A DNA stretch of 56,636 nt from JBHHYN01 sp046757565 (GTDB lineage Bacteria; Pseudomonadota; Gammaproteobacteria; Eutrophobiales; Eutrophobiaceae): assembly GCA_046757565.1 (NCBI GenBank), contig JBHHYN010000006.1, forward strand, positions 1 to 56,636. The letters run 5' to 3'. The notes beneath the pieces are model-generated. The model made no database searches and was not told the origin of the DNA. It was given only the letters and a program-made list of their open reading frames with translations. Positions 18,362 through 27,356 of the stretch are shown here, piece after piece; positions within the stretch are counted from its first letter, which is position 1, and the number at the start of each line of letters is the position of its first letter. A program made the position numbers and the translations under genes.

Positions 18362-19138
18362 TTAAATAGCGCCTACAGAGTTATAGCCGCAATCGACATA
18401 GGTCACTTCGCCGGTTATTGCCGAGGCATAATCGGAGCAGAGAAAGGCAGCAACATTGCCTACCTCCTCGATGGTGACATTGCGGCGTAACGGTGAGACT
18501 TTTTCAACCTGGGACAGGAAACTTTTGAGCCCTTTGATGCCCGACGCAGCAAGCGTACGGATCGGTCCGGCAGAAATGGCGTTTACTCGAATGCCCTCCG
18601 GCCCGAGGCTGGACGCCATATAGCGTACATTGGCCTCGAGGCTGGCCTTGGCGACTCCCATGACATTGTAATTGGGCATGGCCCGTACCGCCCCGATATA
18701 GGTCAGGGTCAGCATGGCGCCACGGTGGCCCTGCATCATCGGTCTTGCCGCATCGCCCAATGCCGTAAAGCTATAGGAGCTTATTTCATGCGCCATGAGG
18801 AACCCTTCCCGGGTCACATTCTCCAGGTATTCCCCTTCCAGTTGTTCACGGGGGGCATGGGCGACGGAGTGAATCAGGATATCAAGATGGTCCCAGTAGT
18901 CGTCAAGATGTTCAAATACCGCACTGATTTCCTCGTCATCGGCAACATCGCAGGGTATGGTGATTTCTGATCCGGTTTCGGTGGCAAACTTTTCCACCCG
19001 TCCGCGTAGTTTTTCGTTTTGATAGGTGAAGGCCAGATCGGCGCCTTCGCGGTGCATGGCCTGGGCAATGCCCCAGGCAATAGAACGGTGACTCGCAACT
19101 CCAACAATTAATACACGCTTGCCATCAAGAAGACCCAT
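18362..19138 (-). CDS. fabI: enoyl-[acyl-carrier-protein] reductase (NADH)
   Basis: Last reductive step of each fatty-acid elongation cycle. The 258 residues include the cofactor loop GVASHRSIAWG, the SVAHAPREQL segment and the active site Tyr157-x6-Lys164 in PNYNVMGVAKAS, a family hallmark. AAAGG lies eight bases ahead of the ATG. It is divergent from the peptide ABC transporter genes, a neighbour arrangement also met in other gammaproteobacteria. Confidence 0.97.
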   Translation of the reverse strand: MGLLDGKRVLIVGVASHRSIAWGIAQAMHREGADLAFTYQNEKLRGRVEKFATETGSEITIPCDVADDEEISAVFEHLDDYWDHLDILIHSVAHAPREQLEGEYLENVTREGFLMAHEISSYSFTALGDAARPMMQGHRGAMLTLTYIGAVRAMPNYNVMGVAKASLEANVRYMASSLGPEGIRVNAISAGPIRTLAASGIKGLKSFLSQVEKVSPLRRNVTIEEVGNVAAFLCSDYASAITGEVTYVDCGYNSVGAI

Positions 19139-19256
19139 AAATAATACCTTTCGTTAAACGGTTCAGGAATTTGTTTTTTTATTGGTTGTCAACAGTGTAC
19201 AGAATAACAGCCATGTTTATAATGCCATAGTCTGAATTTTTTGCTATATCAATCTA

Positions 19257-21425
19257 ATGCTCAAGCTGATCCATCTGTTTGTATTGGGAATAATCCTTGT
19301 TGCGGGGGGGTGTTCGGGATCAATCTGGAATGATCCCTATCCTGCCGGTGAGGGTAAACAAAATATTTACTATGATTCTTTTTCGGAACGTCCAAAACAC
19401 CTGGATCCGTTAATCTCCTACAGTTCAGATGAATATACGTTTATTGCCCAGATCTATGAGCCACCCCTGCAATACCATTTTCTGAAACGGCCATACCAAC
19501 TGGCGCCATTAACCGCCACCAATGTCCCCCAACCCAGGTATCTGGATGCTGCAGGCCAACCCCTGCCGGACACTGTGCCCACAGAGGAGGTAGCCTACAG
19601 CGACTACCGTATACACATCCGGCAGGGAATTGAATACCAGCCGCACCCTGCCTTTGCCAGGGACAAGGAAGGACATTATCTCTATCTCGGCTTGAGACAA
19701 GAGGACCTGGAAGGTGTGCATACGCTGGATGACTTTCCACAAAAGGGAACCCGTGAGCTGACGGCTGCAGACTATGTTTATCAAATCAAACGGTTGGCCC
19801 ATCCTCACTTGCATTCCCCAATCGCCGGCCTCATGAGCGGATACATTGTCGGCTTGTCCGGGCTGGCAAAAGATCTGGCTGCCTTTGATCAGACTACAAC
19901 CCGGGATCACAAGGCAAATGGCTATATTGACCTTAATGATTTTGATCTGGAAGGTGCCAGGGTGATTGACCGCTATACCTACGAAATAAGGATTAAGGGA
20001 AAATACCCGCAATTTATCTACTGGCTGGCCATGCCGTTTTTTGCCCCAATGCCGTGGGAGGCGGAACGTTTCTATACCCAGCCGGGTTTGCAGGAACGCA
20101 ATATAACCCTGGATTGGTACCCGGTCGGCACAGGGCCTTTTATGTTGACACAAAACAACCCTAATCTTCATATGGTTATGGCGCGTAATCCCAATTTTCA
20201 CGGTGAGAAATATCCATTAGAGGGTGAAGCCGCTGATCGGCAACTTGGCCTGTTGGAAGATGCGGGAAAACCACTACCGTTCATCGATAAGGCAGTGTTC
20301 AGCCTTGACAAGGAATCGATTCCAACCTGGAACAAATTTTTACAAGGCTACTACGATACTTCCGGCATCAGTTCCGACAGTTTTGATCAGGCCATTCAAT
20401 TCAATACCCAGGGCAATGCAGGTCTGACGAAAGCAATGCAGAAGAAGGGTATAGAGTTGCTGACAGCAGTGACCACCTCATCCTACTACATGGGGTTTAA
20501 CATGCTTGACCCGACAGTCGGCGGCGGCAGCGAGCGGGCGCGCAAATTACGGCAGGCCATATCTATCGCAGTCGACTATGAAGAGTTTATTACTATTTTT
20601 CAAAATGGGCGTGGCGTGGCTGCACAAGGCCCGATCCCGCCCGGGATCTTCGGCAGCAAGGGCGGTCAGGCAGGTATCAACCATTATGTATACACATGGG
20701 TCAATGGTAAACCGGAACGCAAATCCGTAGAGGCGGCAAGACGCTTATTGGCGGAGGCGGGTTATCCACAGGGAATAAATTCGGAAACAGGAAAACCTGT
20801 GGTGCTTTATCTGGACTCGGTGGACCGGGGGCCGGATACAAAACCCCTGAATAACTGGTTGATCAAGCAGTTTAATAAATTGCATATACAGCTCGTCATT
20901 CGCGGTACAGATTACAACCGTTTTCGTGAAAAGATGCGCAAGGGAACGGCCCAGATATTTCAGTGGGGCTGGAATGCTGATTATCCGGACCCCGAGAATT
21001 TTCTTTTTTTGCTGTACGGTCCCAATGCGAAAGTGATGCACAACGGCGAGAATGCGGCCAACTACGAAAATCCTGAATATGATATTCTGTTCAATGAAAT
21101 GAAAAATATGGAAAACGGACCCGAGCGTCAGGCCGTCATCGACAAGATGATCGAGCTTGTCCGGCATGATGCCCCCTGGTTATGGGGATTCCATCCCAAG
21201 GCCTTCTCCCTGCACCATAGCTGGTTTCACAATGCAAAGCCTAATCTCATGGCCAACAATACCTTGAAATACATACGTATCGATCCGGTACTACGCCATC
21301 AGATGCGCATTAAATGGAATGCTCCTGTTCTGTGGCCTTTGCTCGTTCTTTTCATAATCCTCGTAGTAAGTGTCATTCCTGCTGTAATGACCTACCTGAA
21401 CAGGGAGCGGTCGGCCGCCATATGA
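19257..21425 (+). CDS. peptide-type ABC transporter substrate-binding protein
   Basis: A 722-residue family 5 extracellular solute-binding protein (peptides, opines, nickel). It has a lipoprotein signal with VAGGC at the likely lipobox, so it should be tethered to a membrane. It also has an unusual C-terminal membrane segment (about 694-717) followed by NRERS, which would anchor it a second time. It is longer than typical 500-600-residue relatives. The stop overlaps the next start by four bases (ATGA), indicating translational coupling. Confidence 0.9.
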   Translation: MLKLIHLFVLGIILVAGGCSGSIWNDPYPAGEGKQNIYYDSFSERPKHLDPLISYSSDEYTFIAQIYEPPLQYHFLKRPYQLAPLTATNVPQPRYLDAAGQPLPDTVPTEEVAYSDYRIHIRQGIEYQPHPAFARDKEGHYLYLGLRQEDLEGVHTLDDFPQKGTRELTAADYVYQIKRLAHPHLHSPIAGLMSGYIVGLSGLAKDLAAFDQTTTRDHKANGYIDLNDFDLEGARVIDRYTYEIRIKGKYPQFIYWLAMPFFAPMPWEAERFYTQPGLQERNITLDWYPVGTGPFMLTQNNPNLHMVMARNPNFHGEKYPLEGEAADRQLGLLEDAGKPLPFIDKAVFSLDKESIPTWNKFLQGYYDTSGISSDSFDQAIQFNTQGNAGLTKAMQKKGIELLTAVTTSSYYMGFNMLDPTVGGGSERARKLRQAISIAVDYEEFITIFQNGRGVAAQGPIPPGIFGSKGGQAGINHYVYTWVNGKPERKSVEAARRLLAEAGYPQGINSETGKPVVLYLDSVDRGPDTKPLNNWLIKQFNKLHIQLVIRGTDYNRFREKMRKGTAQIFQWGWNADYPDPENFLFLLYGPNAKVMHNGENAANYENPEYDILFNEMKNMENGPERQAVIDKMIELVRHDAPWLWGFHPKAFSLHHSWFHNAKPNLMANNTLKYIRIDPVLRHQMRIKWNAPVLWPLLVLFIILVVSVIPAVMTYLNRERSAAI

Positions 21426-22399
21426 TCGCCTATATTATAAGGAGGGTGTTCTATGCGGTGCCTATTCTTATAGGGGTAAACATCCTGACCTTTTCCCTGT
21501 TCTTTATCGTGAATGACCCGGATGATATGGCGCGTATGCATCTGGGACCAAAACATGAAAGCGAGGAAGCGCTGGCAAAATGGAAACATGATCTCGGTTA
21601 TGATAAACCTCTGTTCTGGAATTCACAGGTGGATGGGGTAGCGCATCTGACCGATACAATTTTCTATACCAAGTCTGTTCGCTTATTTGTGTTCGATTTT
21701 GGACAGTCCGACAGTGGCCGCAACATAGATTATGATATCAGCCAGCGAATGTGGCCCAGTCTGGCGATTGCAATTCCCGGTTTGCTGGTCGGACTGCTGG
21801 TGAATATCAGCTTTGCCCTGCTGGTGGCATTCTTTCGTGCAACCTACATCGATGTATGGGGTATGGTACTGTGCGTCGTACTGATGTCTATTTCCGCCAT
21901 GTTCTATATTATTGGCGGGCAATTTTTGGTGGGAAAATTATTGCATCTGGTTCCCATATCAGGTTATGACACTGGACTGGATGCGGTTAAGTTTATTTTG
22001 TTGCCCATCATCGTTGGCGTGATTGGGGGAATTGGTGCAGGAACACGCTGGTACCGGACCATCTTTCTGGAAGAGATAAACAGGGATTATGTCCGTGCTT
22101 CACGCGCAAAGGGGTTGTCGGAAACTCTGGTCATGACCAGACATGTGTTGAGAAATGCGTTGATTCCCATTCTGACAGGAGTCGTGGCAATTTTACCGTT
22201 GCTGTTTTTAGGCAGTCTGATCACGGAGTCGTTCTTTGGTATTCCAGGTCTTGGCAGCTATACCATCGATGCCATACAGAGGCAGGACTTTGCTATTGTG
22301 CGATCCATGGTATTTCTCGGATCGGTCCTTTATATCGTCGGTTTATTACTGACTGATATCTCCTATACCATGGTTGATCCGCGTGTCCGCCTAAGTTGA
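21422..22399 (+). CDS. peptide-type ABC transporter permease 1
   Basis: A 325-residue DppB/YejB-like inner-membrane protein. It starts MIAYIIRRVFYAVPILIG, has six or so membrane segments, and the EAA-type loop DYVRASRAKGLSETLVMTRH that docks to the ATPase. ATG 21422 overlaps the binding-protein stop; the frame upstream of it is a shadow. Confidence 0.92.
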   Translation: MIAYIIRRVFYAVPILIGVNILTFSLFFIVNDPDDMARMHLGPKHESEEALAKWKHDLGYDKPLFWNSQVDGVAHLTDTIFYTKSVRLFVFDFGQSDSGRNIDYDISQRMWPSLAIAIPGLLVGLLVNISFALLVAFFRATYIDVWGMVLCVVLMSISAMFYIIGGQFLVGKLLHLVPISGYDTGLDAVKFILLPIIVGVIGGIGAGTRWYRTIFLEEINRDYVRASRAKGLSETLVMTRHVLRNALIPILTGVVAILPLLFLGSLITESFFGIPGLGSYTIDAIQRQDFAIVRSMVFLGSVLYIVGLLLTDISYTMVDPRVRLS

Positions 22400-22431
22400 G
22401 ATAGATATATAACAAAAACACATTGATTCTC

Positions 22432-23844
22432 ATGGCTGGTCTTGTTTTTCTCTGGACAGATATACTTATCTATCTACTGGTTCTGGTAATCATTGTATTT
22501 ATTGTTTACACACGTGGCAGGGAACACTTACGGGCGCCCTGGAGGCAGGTGGCACGTAGCCGTCTCGGCATGTGTTCGGCCGTGATACTGTTCACGTATA
22601 TCGTTATAGGGTTGCTGGATTCTGTCCACTTTTATCCAAAACTTGACAGAGCTGGAGTAAATGGCGGGGAACTGATATCAAGCGAAGTAATCAGCCTGTT
22701 CGATAAAATTGTGTTGCCTCTGAAAAATAACTATGAGAAGACCTATTCCGCACCCTTTGCGATACACTTGTATGCAAAGGAGACCATTGAACTTCCTGAA
22801 GGGAGACAGGTACGTAAATATCCAAGACTGAAATATGGTGGCGCGCACCTGCATAATCCGGACACGGACAAGCTTGCAGATATCCTGAAGACATCCATTT
22901 ACGCTGCTATACATGCATTGATTGCCTGGTCGGTTCTTGCATTTATCTTAATCGCGTGGCTTGCATGCCGGTCGGGGAAAAAAATCAGGCATGAATTCTC
23001 TGAAATCGTAAAAGGAGAGACGGATATACCCTGGGTTACGATCCTGGCGGTAACGGGTATTGTTATTTTATGTATCTTTGTGTCGGCAGAGTTAAGCACC
23101 AGGTATCATATCTTCGGGACCGACAAGATTGGTCAGGATGTTTTTTACCAGGCCCTTAAGAGTATTCGTACGGGACTCGTTATCGGAACATTGACTACCC
23201 TGGTCATGTTGCCCTTTGCCATATTCCTGGGTATTTCCGCTGGCTATTTCCGCGGCTGGATTGATGACGTCGTGCAATATATCTACACGACACTCAACTC
23301 CATCCCCAGTGTATTGCTTATCGCCGCAGCAGTCCTGATGTTACAGGTGTATATGTATAATCACGCGGAGAGTTTTACCAATCTGGCGAGCCGTCAGGAT
23401 TTACGTCTGCTGTTTCTCTGTTTCATCCTGGGTGTTACAAACTGGACCGGGCTTTGCCGCCTGTTACGGGGTGAGACCCTGAAGCTGAGGGAGGTCGAAT
23501 ATATTCAGGCCGCCCAGGCCTTTGGGGTGGACAGCCTTACGATCATCACCCGGCATATTTTGCCGAACGTCCTGCACATAGTGCTGATCTCAGTGGTGCT
23601 TGATTTCAGTTCACTGGTGCTGGCAGAAGCGGTATTGGCCTACATCAATATTGGCGTTGACCCAACTATGATAAGCTGGGGTAACATGATCAACGGCGCC
23701 CGTCTGGAAATGGCGCGTGAACCAATCGTCTGGTGGTCACTGGCCGCAGCCTTTATCTTTATGCTCGGACTTGTGTTATCCGCAAATCTGTTTGCGGACG
23801 CGGTTAGGGATGCATTTGATCCGCGAATCAGACAAAATAGCTAA
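22432..23844 (+). CDS. peptide-type ABC transporter permease 2
   Basis: About 470 residues, DppC/YejE-like. The C-terminal half carries the transport domain with the EAA loop REVEYIQAAQAFGVDSLTIITRH. The N-terminal half is long, with extra membrane segments and a periplasmic stretch of roughly 100 residues, as in YejE-type proteins. The start is ATG 22432; a TTG at 22423 is in frame. No clear ribosome site is seen; coupling to permease 1 is likely. Confidence 0.9.
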   Translation: MAGLVFLWTDILIYLLVLVIIVFIVYTRGREHLRAPWRQVARSRLGMCSAVILFTYIVIGLLDSVHFYPKLDRAGVNGGELISSEVISLFDKIVLPLKNNYEKTYSAPFAIHLYAKETIELPEGRQVRKYPRLKYGGAHLHNPDTDKLADILKTSIYAAIHALIAWSVLAFILIAWLACRSGKKIRHEFSEIVKGETDIPWVTILAVTGIVILCIFVSAELSTRYHIFGTDKIGQDVFYQALKSIRTGLVIGTLTTLVMLPFAIFLGISAGYFRGWIDDVVQYIYTTLNSIPSVLLIAAAVLMLQVYMYNHAESFTNLASRQDLRLLFLCFILGVTNWTGLCRLLRGETLKLREVEYIQAAQAFGVDSLTIITRHILPNVLHIVLISVVLDFSSLVLAEAVLAYINIGVDPTMISWGNMINGARLEMAREPIVWWSLAAAFIFMLGLVLSANLFADAVRDAFDPRIRQNS

Positions 23845-23901
23845 CGGCGAGGTGAATGTGCGTCAACATTAAGACGGCCGGAATGAGAATGGCGGCAAGA
23901 A

Positions 23902-25206
23902 ATGACTACAGAAAAAAACAGTAAAAAAGGCGGCAACAGCGTCTGCATCGTCGACGGCGCCCGTACCCCCCTGCTCAGGGCCCGTGGTATTCCCGGACCA
24001 TTCGCTGCCGCGGATCTGGCGGTTTATGCGGCGCGGCCATTATTGGCGAGGCAGTCCTTCGAGCCGCAACAACTGGATGAAGTGATCCTGGGTTGCATCA
24101 TGCCCTCGCCGGATGAGGCGAATATAGGGCGTGTGGTGTCACTGCGGCTGGGTTGTGGCGAGAGTGTCCCGGCCTGGACGGTACAACGTAATTGCGGTTC
24201 CGGTATGCAATCAGTGGACAGCGCCACGCGCGATATCCTTGCCGGCCGGGCCGATCTGGTACTCGCCGGTGGTACCGAGGCAATGAGCCATGCACCCTTA
24301 CTGTTCAGCAAGGCCATGGTGACCTGGCTCGGCAGATTTTCAGGGACTCGGGAACTTCCCGGTAAGTTACAGGCACTGATGCGATTTCGGCCTGGATTGT
24401 TACGGCCGGTTATCGCCTTGCTCAAGGGCCTGACGGATCCGGTCGTGGGTCTGAATATGGGGCAGACCGCGGAAGTGCTTGCCCATCGTTTCGGCCTTGA
24501 CAGGGAAGAACTGGATGCCTATGCGGTGCAGAGTCATCAACGTATCGACGCCGCACAGAAGGAGGGGCGCCTGCAGGAGATAGAGGTCATTTATGACACG
24601 GATGGAAATTATTATGACCATGATGATGGCGTCCGCCCGGACAGCTCCATAGAAAAGCTGGCCAGATTAAAACCCGCCTTTGACCGGGAATTCGGTCTGG
24701 TAACCGCGGGTAACAGTTCACAGATAACCGATGGCGCCGCCTGGCTTATCCTGGCCAGTGAAAGGGCGGTGAAGACCCATCAATTGCCCGTTATCGGCCG
24801 CATCATCGACACTGAATGGGCGGGAGTCAAACCATCGCAAATGGGGCTGGGTCCGGTGCATGCCATGACCCCGGTTATGAAACGCCAACATCTCTCCATT
24901 GATGACATCGGTTACTGGGAGATTAACGAGGCCTTTGCGGCCCAGGTTCTTGCCTGCCTGGCTGCCTGGCGGGATCCGAAATATTGCCGCGAGCAGCTGC
25001 ATCTGCGTTCGGCAATGGGGGAGATCGATCCGGCGCGGTTAAATGTCGATGGCGGCGCCATCGCCATCGGTCACCCGGTCGGGGCCAGCGGCGCCAGGAT
25101 CATCCTGCATCTGTGTCATGTGCTCGCACACAATGATGCCGCCAAGGGTATGGCCTCCATCTGTATCGGTGGTGGCCAGGGTGGCGCCATGCTCATAGAA
25201 CGCTGA
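23902..25206 (+). CDS. fadI: acetyl-CoA acyltransferase (thiolase), FadI-like
   Basis: Beta-oxidation thiolase of 434 residues, matching the FadI length. Visible catalytic elements are the nucleophilic cysteine in QRNCGSGMQS, the histidine in AIGHPVGASGA, and the second cysteine in ICIGGGQGGAM. It cleaves 3-ketoacyl-CoA to acetyl-CoA. It is followed by the FadJ-like gene, its usual complex partner, but both lie inside a peptide-transporter gene set, which is unusual. Confidence 0.9.
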   Translation: MTTEKNSKKGGNSVCIVDGARTPLLRARGIPGPFAAADLAVYAARPLLARQSFEPQQLDEVILGCIMPSPDEANIGRVVSLRLGCGESVPAWTVQRNCGSGMQSVDSATRDILAGRADLVLAGGTEAMSHAPLLFSKAMVTWLGRFSGTRELPGKLQALMRFRPGLLRPVIALLKGLTDPVVGLNMGQTAEVLAHRFGLDREELDAYAVQSHQRIDAAQKEGRLQEIEVIYDTDGNYYDHDDGVRPDSSIEKLARLKPAFDREFGLVTAGNSSQITDGAAWLILASERAVKTHQLPVIGRIIDTEWAGVKPSQMGLGPVHAMTPVMKRQHLSIDDIGYWEINEAFAAQVLACLAAWRDPKYCREQLHLRSAMGEIDPARLNVDGGAIAIGHPVGASGARIILHLCHVLAHNDAAKGMASICIGGGQGGAMLIER

Positions 25207-25223
25207 TTTATACTTTGTCCTTT

Positions 25224-25322
25224 GTCAGTGGTCAGTGGTTAGTGGTCAAGTGATCCTTATATAGGTTTTATAATATTCGTTCTCTATGTAACTACAAATA
25301 AAGAACAACTGACTAATGACTA
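25224..25322. repeat. 7-bp tandem repeats between fadI and fadJ
   Basis: GTCAGTG (25224-25230), GTCAGTG (25231-25237) and GTTAGTG (25238-25244) are head-to-tail heptamers followed by GTCAAGTG. Near the other end AACTGAC (25307-25313) and TAATGAC (25314-25320) form a related pair in the opposite sense, the second including the fadJ ATG at 25316. A TATAAT at 25269-25274 lies between. Confidence 0.6.
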
Positions 25323-27349
25323 AACGATACAAACACTGGCATCTCGATACCGACGACAACAATATCGTCTGGTGTCATTTTGACAGGCAGGGGGCATCGA
25401 CCAACGTACTGTCATCAGGAGTCCTGGCAGAATTTGATCGGATAATCGAAGGCATTGAGAGCACTTCCCCCCAGGGCTTGATTATCCTCTCAGACAAGCC
25501 GAACGGTTTTATTGCCGGCGCCGATATTGTTGAATTTACCGCCATTAAGGACCGCAAACAGGCGCACGAGATCATAACCGGGGTACATGCCCTGTTTCAT
25601 CGTCTGGATGCCCTCACTTGTCCGACATTAAGTCTCATCAATGGGTTCTGTTTGGGCGGGGGACTGGAACTGGCGCTCGCTTGCCGTTATCGTGTTGCGC
25701 TGGATGATCCTGCTACACGCCTGGGGCTGCCGGAAGTAAAGTTGGGTATTCATCCGGGTTTTGGCGGCACGGCCCGTTTTATCCGGTTGGTGGGGGCCCT
25801 GCCTGCCTTGTCCATGATGCTGGCAGGGCGTACGGTCGATGCCCGCAAGGCCGGAAAGATGGGGCTGGTTGACCGGGTTGTGCCGGAACGTCAATTCAGA
25901 AACGCCGCGGTAGCGCTGGTTCGTCGATCACCCCCCCGGCATAAACCGGGTTTGCTGAAGAGGCTGGCGAATCACTCCCTGGCCAGGCCGTTGCTGGCTA
26001 GATTTCTACGCAGTGAACTGCACAAACGGGTCAATCCGCACCATTATCCGGCCCCCTTCGCTCTGCTTGACCTGTGGGAGAAACAGGGGGGGGACGAGCA
26101 GGCCATGCTTGCCGCGGAAGTGGAATCTGTTGCCGATCTTATTACCAGTGAAATATCCAGGAATCTGGTCCGGGTCTATCTGCTGCAGGATCGCCTGAAA
26201 TCCTCAGGTGCTGTCCGGGACTACCGGCCGCAACACGTACATGTGATCGGCGCCGGTGTCATGGGCGGCGATATTGCCGCCTGGTGCGCCTATAAAGGCT
26301 ATAACGTGACCCTGCAGGATCGCGGTCCCGAATATATAGCCCCGGCCGTTAAACGGGCCTACAGGCTTTTCAAGAAGCGCCTGAAGGCGCCAAACCGGGT
26401 CACGGCGGCGATGGACAGACTGTCTCCGGATGTCCGGGGTCTTGGCATCACGCAGGCTGATGTCATCATAGAGGCGATTGTTGAAGATGCCGGGGTCAAA
26501 ACCGCACTGTTCAGTCAGCTTGAAGCTGGTGTAAAGACCGATGCGCTCCTGGCAACCAATACCTCGAGCATTCCTCTGGATGAAATCAGCCAGTCCCTTA
26601 AGCAGCCTGAGCGGCTGGTAGGTATGCATTTTTTCAATCCCGTGGCGCAGATGCAGTTGGTCGAGATCGTCCATTCAGCCAAAACGGCGCCCGAATGGCT
26701 GGATAAGGCCAGCATGTTCTGCCGATACATCGATCGTTTGCCCTTGGCAGTGGCGAGTTCCCCGGGATTTCTGGTCAATCGAGTTCTTACCCCTTATCTG
26801 CTTGAAACCGTCATACTGCTTGAAGAGGGTGTCCCGGCCGCAAGCATCGACAAGGTGGCGAAGGGGTTTGGTATGCCCATGGGTCCGGTAGAACTGGCCG
26901 ATACGGTGGGTCTGGATATCTGTCTCACTGTTGCGGAGAACATGGCGGCGACGACCATCGATGTCACCATCCCGGAGAAGTTGAGGCAGATGGTCGATGC
27001 GGGCCATCTGGGCAGGAAAAGCGGCAAGGGATTTTACGAATACCACAAGGGCAAGCCCCGTAAAACGGCTACACGGTTGCAGGTTCCTGACGATCTGGAA
27101 GACAGGCTGGTTCTCAGGCTATTGAACGAATGTGCCGCCTGTCTGCGTGAACAACTGGTTGCGGATACTGAGTTACTCGATGCCGGGATGATCTTTGGGA
27201 CCGGCTTTGCCCCGTTCAGAGGTGGCCCGTTGCATTATGCCGGGCAGCGGGGATACCAGGCCGTAGTCGACCGGCTCATCGTTTTACAGGAAGTACATGG
27301 CGACCGGTTTGCTCCTGACAGGGGGTGGGATTTGTTGATGGGCAATTAA
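25316..27349 (+). CDS. fadJ: fused enoyl-CoA hydratase / 3-hydroxyacyl-CoA dehydrogenase, FadJ-like
   Basis: Bifunctional alpha subunit of the fatty-acid oxidation complex, 677 residues (E. coli FadJ is about 714). The hydratase domain has CLGGGLELALACRY and PEVKLGIHPGFGGTA. The dehydrogenase has the NAD loop VIGAGVMGGDIA and the MHFFNPV motif. It pairs with the upstream thiolase. No Shine-Dalgarno is obvious because the start lies inside a heptamer repeat. Confidence 0.93.
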   Translation: MTKRYKHWHLDTDDNNIVWCHFDRQGASTNVLSSGVLAEFDRIIEGIESTSPQGLIILSDKPNGFIAGADIVEFTAIKDRKQAHEIITGVHALFHRLDALTCPTLSLINGFCLGGGLELALACRYRVALDDPATRLGLPEVKLGIHPGFGGTARFIRLVGALPALSMMLAGRTVDARKAGKMGLVDRVVPERQFRNAAVALVRRSPPRHKPGLLKRLANHSLARPLLARFLRSELHKRVNPHHYPAPFALLDLWEKQGGDEQAMLAAEVESVADLITSEISRNLVRVYLLQDRLKSSGAVRDYRPQHVHVIGAGVMGGDIAAWCAYKGYNVTLQDRGPEYIAPAVKRAYRLFKKRLKAPNRVTAAMDRLSPDVRGLGITQADVIIEAIVEDAGVKTALFSQLEAGVKTDALLATNTSSIPLDEISQSLKQPERLVGMHFFNPVAQMQLVEIVHSAKTAPEWLDKASMFCRYIDRLPLAVASSPGFLVNRVLTPYLLETVILLEEGVPAASIDKVAKGFGMPMGPVELADTVGLDICLTVAENMAATTIDVTIPEKLRQMVDAGHLGRKSGKGFYEYHKGKPRKTATRLQVPDDLEDRLVLRLLNECAACLREQLVADTELLDAGMIFGTGFAPFRGGPLHYAGQRGYQAVVDRLIVLQEVHGDRFAPDRGWDLLMGN

Positions 27350-27356
27350 TAGGCCG

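Noticed and set aside
25224..25244. CRISPR-like array
   Set aside because: Units are 7 bp with no spacers and no cas genes nearby.
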